From Streptomyces sp. JH34 (GTDB lineage: Bacteria > Actinomycetota > Actinomycetes > Streptomycetales > Streptomycetaceae): DNA of 64,000 bases. The position numbers and the translations under genes were made by a program. The notes under the pieces were generated by a model. It was not told where the DNA came from. It made no database searches and saw nothing but the letters and a program-made list of their open reading frames with translations. The DNA lies in NCBI RefSeq assembly GCF_029428875.1, contig NZ_JAJSOO010000001.1:2170001-2234000 (forward strand), in the 5' to 3' direction. Below, piece by piece: positions 56,985 to 64,000 of this stretch. The stretch's first letter is position 1; every line of letters begins with the position of its first letter.

Positions 56985-59594
56985 TCAGCGCAGCAGCATC
57001 CCGCCGCCGTCGGCCGTGGACGCGTTCGGCACCGCGACGAGGCCCAGTTCCGCGCCCGAGGCGAGCAGCGGATGGGCGGGCAGGACGCGCACGGTGTAGC
57101 CGTAGGGGCCCGTACGGTCGAGGGCGAGCGGCCCCTCGTACAGCCAGCGGTCCTCCAGGTCGTGACCGCCCGCCGGTTTCAACGGGAACGTCCGGGCCTC
57201 CGCGATGGCGTCCCCGGAGTCGACCCGCCCGGCGACCACCTGCACCTCGACGTCCTCCGGGTCGAGACCGCCCAGGGCGATCCGGACGCGGAGCGCGAGG
57301 GTGGACCCCAACTCGGCGGAGCCGCCGACGACCGTGTCGGCGGTGGCCTCCACGTGATCGACGGTCACCTGCGGCCAGGCCGCGCGGACCCTGGTCTTCC
57401 ACGCGGCGAGGTCGCGGGCGGCCGCGGGCTCCAGCGCCCGGCGGGAGCGTGCCGCGGGTGCGTAGAGCCTTTCGACGTACTCACGCACCATGCGGCCCGC
57501 GAGGACCTTGGGGCCGAGGTCGGCCAGGGTGCTGCGGACCATCTCGATCCACCGCTCGGGCAGGTCCTCGGCGTTGCGGTCGTAGAAGCGGGGGGCGACC
57601 CGGTCCTCGATGAGCGCGTAGAGGGCGTTGGCCTCCAGCTCGTCGCGCCGTTCCTCGTCGGTGGCGGACCCGTCGGCGGTGGGGATCGCCCAGCCGAAGT
57701 CGGGCCCGAACCATTCGTCCCACCAGCCGTCGCGCACGGAGAGGTTGAGGCAGCCGTTGAGCGCGGCCTTCATTCCACTGGTGCCGCAGGCCTCCAGGGG
57801 GCGCAGCGGGTTGTTGAGCCAGACGTCGCAGCCCGGGTAGAGCTTCCGGGCCATCCCCATGCCGTAGTCCGGCAGGAAGACGATGCGGTGGCGCACCCGG
57901 GGATCGTCCGCGAACCGCACGAGCTCCTGGATGAGCCGCTTGCCGCCGTCGTCTGCCGGGTGGGCCTTGCCGGCGACGACGATCTGGATCGGGTGCGTCG
58001 GGTGGAGCAGCAGCTCCCGGAGCCGGTCGCGGTCGTGCAGCATGAGCGTCAGCCGCTTGTACGAGGGCACCCGGCGGGCGAAGCCGATGGTCAGGACGTC
58101 CGGGTCGAGCACGCCGTCGATCCAGCCGAGTTCGGCGGTGCCCGCGCCCCGGCCGCGCCAGGAGGCGTGGAGGCGTCTGCGCACCTCGGCGACGAGCTGC
58201 TCACGCAGTCCCCTGCGGAGGTCCCAGATCTCGCGGTCGGGGACGGCGTCCAGGTGCCCGGCCGGCCCGTCCCCGGTGGTGTCCCTCGCGCCGGCTCCGA
58301 GGCGCAGGACCTCGGGCGCGACCCAGGTCGGGGCGTGCACCCCGTTCGTCACCGAGGTGATCGGCACCTCGGAGGGGTCGAATCCCGGCCACAGCCCGGA
58401 GAACATCTCCCGGCTCACGGCTCCGTGCAGGGTGGAGACCCCGTTGGCCCGCTGGGCGAGCCGCAGTCCCATCACCGCCATGTTGAAGAGGCCGGGCTCA
58501 CCGCCGTCGTAGGTCTCCATGCCGAGGCGCAGGATCTTCTCGGCCCCGACGCCCGGCAGCTCGCCGTCGTCGCCGAAGTGACGGGCCACGAGCTGGCGGT
58601 CGAAACGGTCTATCCCGGCGGGGACCGGGGTGTGGGTGGTGAAGACAGCGCCGGCCCGCACGACCTCCAGGGCGGCGTCGAAGTCCAGGCCCTTCTCCGA
58701 GAGTTCCCTGATCCTCTCCAGGCCGAGGAATCCGGCGTGCCCCTCGTTGGTGTGGAACACCTCGGGGTCCGCGTGCCCGGTCAGCCTGCAGTAGGTGCGC
58801 ACGGCGCGCACGCCGCCGATGCCGAGGAGCATCTCCTGCAGGAGCCGGTGGTCGCTGCCGCCGCCGTAGAGCCGGTCGGTGACGTCGCGTTCGCCGGGCG
58901 CGTTCTCCTCGACGTCGGAGTCGAGGAGCAGCAGCGGGACGCGCCCGACCTGGGCCTGCCAGATCGACGCGTACAGCGAGCGGCCGCCGGGCAGGGCGAG
59001 CACCACCCGGCTGGGTGTGCCGTCGGCCTCCCGCAGGAGGGTGAGCGGCAGCTCGTTGGGGTCGAGGACGGGGTAGTGCTCCTGCTGCCAGCCGTCCCGG
59101 GACAGGCTCTGGCGGAAGTAGCCGTGCCGGTAGAGCAGGCCGACCCCGATGAGCGGCACGCCCAGGTCGCTGGCGGCCTTCAGATGGTCACCGGCCAGGA
59201 TGCCCAGGCCCCCCGAGTACTGGGGCAGGGCGGCGGTGACACCGAATTCGGGTGAGAAGTAGGCGATGGCGGCGGGGAGCTCCGCGCCCTGGGCGAGCTG
59301 GTTCTGGTACCACCTCGGTCCGCCGAGGTACTCCCGCAGGTCCTCGGACACCTCGGCGAGCCTGCGCATGAAGTGCTGGTCCCCGGCCAGCTCGGCGAGG
59401 CGCGCCGCGGGGACGGTGCCGAGCAGGCGCACGGGGTCGGTGTCGGAGGGGCGCCGGCCCTCCGGGTCGGCCGCACGGAAGAGCTCTTGGGTCTCGGTGT
59501 GCCAGGACCAGCGCAGGTTACGGGCGAGGTCGCTGAGCGGTCGCAGGGGTTCGGGGAGGACGGGACGCACGGTGAATCGACGAATGGCCTTCAC
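56985..59594 (-). CDS. glgP: alpha-glucan (glycogen) phosphorylase, DUF3417-containing type
   Basis: Phosphorolyses alpha-1,4-glucan to glucose-1-phosphate. The 869-residue protein begins with the DUF3417 segment (RPLSDLARNLRWSWHTETQELF) of the actinobacterial-type phosphorylase, then YFSPEFGVTAALPQYSGGLGILAGDHLKAASDL is spread over 110-145, and the PLP lysine is K609 in CGTSGMKAALNG. Some members act as maltodextrin or GlgE-linked phosphorylases. The GTG at 59594 (MKAIRRFTV) follows AAAGGTGG. It is divergent from glgE-treS across 587 non-coding bases, so the two units likely share a control region. Confidence 0.95.
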   Translation of the reverse strand: MKAIRRFTVRPVLPEPLRPLSDLARNLRWSWHTETQELFRAADPEGRRPSDTDPVRLLGTVPAARLAELAGDQHFMRRLAEVSEDLREYLGGPRWYQNQLAQGAELPAAIAYFSPEFGVTAALPQYSGGLGILAGDHLKAASDLGVPLIGVGLLYRHGYFRQSLSRDGWQQEHYPVLDPNELPLTLLREADGTPSRVVLALPGGRSLYASIWQAQVGRVPLLLLDSDVEENAPGERDVTDRLYGGGSDHRLLQEMLLGIGGVRAVRTYCRLTGHADPEVFHTNEGHAGFLGLERIRELSEKGLDFDAALEVVRAGAVFTTHTPVPAGIDRFDRQLVARHFGDDGELPGVGAEKILRLGMETYDGGEPGLFNMAVMGLRLAQRANGVSTLHGAVSREMFSGLWPGFDPSEVPITSVTNGVHAPTWVAPEVLRLGAGARDTTGDGPAGHLDAVPDREIWDLRRGLREQLVAEVRRRLHASWRGRGAGTAELGWIDGVLDPDVLTIGFARRVPSYKRLTLMLHDRDRLRELLLHPTHPIQIVVAGKAHPADDGGKRLIQELVRFADDPRVRHRIVFLPDYGMGMARKLYPGCDVWLNNPLRPLEACGTSGMKAALNGCLNLSVRDGWWDEWFGPDFGWAIPTADGSATDEERRDELEANALYALIEDRVAPRFYDRNAEDLPERWIEMVRSTLADLGPKVLAGRMVREYVERLYAPAARSRRALEPAAARDLAAWKTRVRAAWPQVTVDHVEATADTVVGGSAELGSTLALRVRIALGGLDPEDVEVQVVAGRVDSGDAIAEARTFPLKPAGGHDLEDRWLYEGPLALDRTGPYGYTVRVLPAHPLLASGAELGLVAVPNASTADGGGMLLR

Positions 59595-60181
59595 GTATCC
59601 CACCTTTACAGGGGACGTACGGATCCGAGGGGACGCACGACGGTGGGCGCCCTCTCCGTCACCCTCGACGTCAGCGGCGGGCCGTCGCACTCGGCCACGG
59701 CGCGCGACCGGCGCGGGCGTCGTCACCGGGTCCGGCCCGGTGCGGGCCGACCGCCCACGCCCCGGGCGCTGCACGGTGTGCGCCCTCTCCCTGCCGCCTC
59801 CTGGAACACCCCTGTCTCCGGGGCCGCACCAGTACCTTCGGTCCCGGGCGCCCCATGGGCCAGATGCGCCAGTTACGTACCCGTCTGTCACGGGCGATAT
59901 GGCTGATTTCCCCTCCCCTCGCGGACTTGTGGCACCCCGCACCACAGGGAAGGCTGCGGAGGTGCCCGCGTGGCGGCCGGGGGACCGGCGCGCGGCCCAC
60001 GGTGCGTGCACCGGTTGCATCGCGGAGTTGACACACCGCCGGGTCGGCAGCCCGCAAGCGGTGGGAAGGCTCCCCCGGTAACACTCCCGCGCTGCACATC
60101 CCAGGTGCCCCGGTCCGAGCCCGAACCGCCCGCGCACCTGCCATTCGAGTGCCATTCGAGTGAATGCGGACAGGAGCGGCC
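59595..60181. other. glgP/glgE divergent control region
   Basis: About 587 bases without a convincing gene. Both operons must start here. It ends with an exact tandem duplication of an 11-mer (60140-60161) just before the glgE ribosome site. The segment around 59880-59920 is the least GC-rich (GGGCGATATGGCTGATTT). TTGACA at 60028-60033 has no matching -10 and is not called as a promoter. Confidence 0.5.
60140..60161. repeat. tandem 11-mer GCCATTCGAGT x2 upstream of glgE
   Basis: Exact copies at 60140-60150 and 60151-60161, 20 bases before the preferred glgE start. An 11-base period matches one helical turn, so two protein molecules could bind on the same DNA face, or it may be a chance duplication. 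Confidence 0.6.
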
Positions 60182-62421
60182 ATGCCCACAGCCCGCCAGC
60201 CGACGACCGAGCAGCTACAAAGGACGCAACCCCACCATCGCGGCGCGCGCGGTCAGCCCTTCACGCCCACGTCGCGCGCCGTGCATGCCGAGCTCCGACC
60301 CCCAGGTGATTCCATGATCGGTCGCATTCCCGTCCTGGACGTCCGTCCGCTCGTCGACTGCGGCAGACGGCCCGCCAAAGCCGTCGCGGGCGAGACCTTC
60401 GAGGTCAGCGCCACCGTGTTCCGCGAGGGCCACGACGCCGTGGCCGCCAACGTCGTCCTGTGCGACGCGAACGGACGGCCCGGCCCCTGGACGCCGATGC
60501 GCGAGCTCGCCCCCGGCACGGACCGCTGGGGCGCCGACGTCACCCCCGGCTCCGAGGGCGTCTGGACGTACACCGTCGAGGCGTGGAGCGACCCCGTCAC
60601 CACCTGGCGCGCACACGCGCAGATCAAGATCCCCGCAGGCATCGACACCGCGCTCGTCCTGGACGAGGGGGCCGAGCTGTACGCCCGCGCCGCCGAGGGA
60701 GTCCCCAAGAAGGACGGGCGCGAGGCCGTGCTCGCCGCCGTCGACGCACTGCGCGACGCGTCCCTCCCGGCGGCCTCCCGGCTGGCGGCCGCGCTGACCG
60801 CGGAGGTGGACGAGGCCCTCGGCCGCCACCCCCTGCGCGAACTGGTCACCGCGTCCCGGCCGCTGCCGCTGACCGTCGAGCGACGGCGTGCCCTGTACGG
60901 CTCCTGGTACGAGCTGTTCCCTCGCTCGGAGGGTGTGCGGCAGGAGCCGGTGGCTCCCCCGAAGCCCGCCCGGAAGCCGAGGGCCACGAAGACCGCCAAG
61001 ACCGCCAAGACATCAGCCGCCGCCACGCGGAGGAAGACCCCCGCGGTCACGGCGGAGATCCCGCGGCCGGCGGCCACCCGGACGGTCGGCGGAACCTTCC
61101 GCACCGCCGCCGAGCGGCTTCCCGCCGTCGCCGCGATGGGGTTCGACGTCGTCTATCTGCCGCCGATCCACCCCATCGGCACCACCCACCGCAAGGGCCC
61201 CAACAACAGCCTGTCCCCCGGAGCCGACGACCCGGGCGTCCCCTGGGCGATCGGGTCGGCCGAGGGCGGCCACGACACCGTCCATCCGGACCTCGGCACG
61301 CTGGAGGACTTCGACCACTTCGTCGCGGCCGCCCGCACCCTGCGGATGGAGATCGCGCTGGACTTCGCCCTGCAGTGCTCCCCGGACCACCCCTGGGTGA
61401 CGGAGCATCCTGAGTGGTTCCACCACCGCGCCGACGGGTCGATCGCGTACGCCGAGAACCCGCCCAAGAAGTACCAGGACATCTATCCGATCGCGTTCGA
61501 CGCGGATCTCGCCGGGATCGTCCGCGAGACGGTCCGCATCCTGCGGTTCTGGATGGAGCGCGGCGTGCGGATCTTCCGCGTCGACAATCCGCACACCAAG
61601 CCGGTGGTCTTCTGGGAGAAGGTGATCGCAGACGTCAACCGCACCGACCCGGACGTGATCTTCCTGGCGGAGGCCTTCACCCGTCCCGCGATGATGCGCA
61701 CACTGGCCGCCGTCGGCTTCCAGCAGTCGTACACCTACTTCACCTGGCGTAACACGAAGCGGGAACTCACCGAGTACGTGACCGAGCTTTCGGGCGAGAG
61801 TTCCTCGTACATGCGGCCCAACTTCTTCGTGAACACGCCCGACATTCTTCCGGGTTACCTCCAGGAGGGCGGCCGTCCCGCCTTCGAGACCCGGGCCGTG
61901 CTGGCCGCGACGCTGTCCCCGTCCTGGGGCGTGTACGCGGGCTTCGAGCTGTGCGAGAACACCCCGGTGCATCCCGGGAGCGAGGAGTACCAGGACTCCG
62001 AGAAGTACCAACTCAGGCCCAGGGACTGGGAGTCGGCGGAACGTGAGGGCCGCTCGCTCGCTCCCCTGATCACCTCCCTCAACCGGATCCGCCGTCGCCA
62101 TCCGGCACTCCAGCAACTGCGCAACGTGCACTTCCACTCGGTCGACAACGAGGCGCTGATCGCCTACAGCAAGCGCTCCGGTTCGGACATCGTTCTGGTG
62201 GTCGTCAACCTCGATCCTCACCACACCCAGGAGGCCACGGTCTCGTTGGACATGCCGCGTCTCGGCCTCGACCGGCACGAGAGCGTGCCGGTGCGCGACG
62301 AGCTCACCGGCGACACCTATCACTGGGGCAGGACCTTCTACGTGCGTCTCGAGCCGGGTGTGACACCGGCGCACATCGCGGTCCTGCGACCGTCCCCGCC
62401 GACCGGAGGGTCACCCACACC

Positions 62422-62425
<4 letters not shown>
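60182..62425 (+). CDS. glgE: alpha-1,4-glucan:maltose-1-phosphate maltosyltransferase GlgE
   Basis: GlgE extends alpha-1,4-glucan with maltosyl units from maltose-1-phosphate. The 747-residue GH13 enzyme has the N domain ([22 protein letters not shown]), the barrel with nucleophile Asp468 ([11 protein letters not shown]) and acid/base Glu497 (FLAEAFTRP), 29 residues apart as in S. coelicolor GlgE. A Lys/Ala/Thr-rich insertion lies at about 253-301. I chose ATG 60182 (MPTARQ) because AGGAG is six bases upstream; ATG 60314 is a plausible alternative that would remove 44 residues with no clear fold. The stop overlaps the treS start (ATGA). Confidence 0.94.

Positions 62426-64000
<1,575 letters not shown>

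Noticed and set aside
56355..59255. 966-codon open frame on the plus strand across the PP2C and glgP genes
   Set aside because: It is antisense to two well-identified genes, has low-complexity composition and no ribosome site.
60028..60056. TTGACA as -35 element of a glgE promoter
   Set aside because: At the proper spacing the sequence is CCCGCA, which does not resemble a -10 element.

Overview
The window is a stretch of Streptomyces (or very close actinomycete) chromosome. The evidence is the very high GC, dense genes with GC-rich third positions, many 4-base ATGA/GTGA overlaps, GTG and TTG starts, and characteristic families: SpoIIE-type PP2C phosphatases, an RsbW-like ATPase, actinobacterial SseB pairs, L,D-transpeptidases and a GlgE operon. 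From memory, the gene order follows the conserved core of Streptomyces chromosomes from ligA to treS. I saw no phage, transposase, CRISPR array, rRNA, tRNA or biosynthetic gene cluster. Both edges cut genes (ligA on the left, treS on the right).

Layout. 1-3752 (minus): LOG-family protein, SDR, MetE-like protein and ligA. 3818-5016 (plus): a DUF427 protein and an alpha/beta hydrolase that appears to have lost its catalytic residues. 5070-8116: mnmA and a cysteine desulfurase, which together supply sulfur for tRNA 2-thiouridine, with a Tat-exported amidase gene between them on the other strand. 8234-13946: a lectin-tailed membrane Ser/Thr kinase, two TetR-family regulators (one FabR-like, with repeated sites between it and two small membrane-protein genes), a dehalogenase-like hydrolase, the remnant of a WYL regulator and an acyl-CoA thioesterase. 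13989-21161 (minus): a TRIC-type channel gene and a complete peptide ABC importer (permease, binding lipoprotein, permease, two ATPases) whose last ATPase carries a repeat-encoded acidic tail. 21517-24209 (minus): two SseB-like proteins and a P-loop protein.

24391-29064 (plus): a tandem glycine riboswitch followed by gcvT, gcvH, glyA and sdaA. With GcvP and GcvL supplied from elsewhere, these convert glycine to serine and then to pyruvate and ammonia. 29151-32841: a MarR regulator and two PP2C phosphatases. 33100-42440: cell-envelope genes (PGRP amidase, EF-hand protein, YVTN lipoprotein with a variant polysaccharide deacetylase, RsbW-like ATPase, enoyl-CoA hydratase, two paralogous L,D-transpeptidases). 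42596-44830: glgX. 44840-48507 (minus): an ABC exporter with a two-component system. 48661-52337 (plus): a heterodimeric ABC exporter. 52822-56836: a secreted M4 protease and a GAF-PP2C-ATPase regulator. 56985-64000: glgP facing away from glgE-treS.

The clearest joint function is storage-sugar metabolism. TreS makes maltose from trehalose, GlgE extends alpha-glucan from maltose-1-phosphate, and GlgP and GlgX take glucan apart. Convergent gene pairs are separated by strong perfect hairpins. Almost everything is chromosomal core. The most unusual items are protein-level oddities (a pseudo-hydrolase, a variant CE4 deacetylase, a basic insertion in GlgE, a repeat tail on the OppF-like ATPase) and several uncharacterised regulatory repeats.
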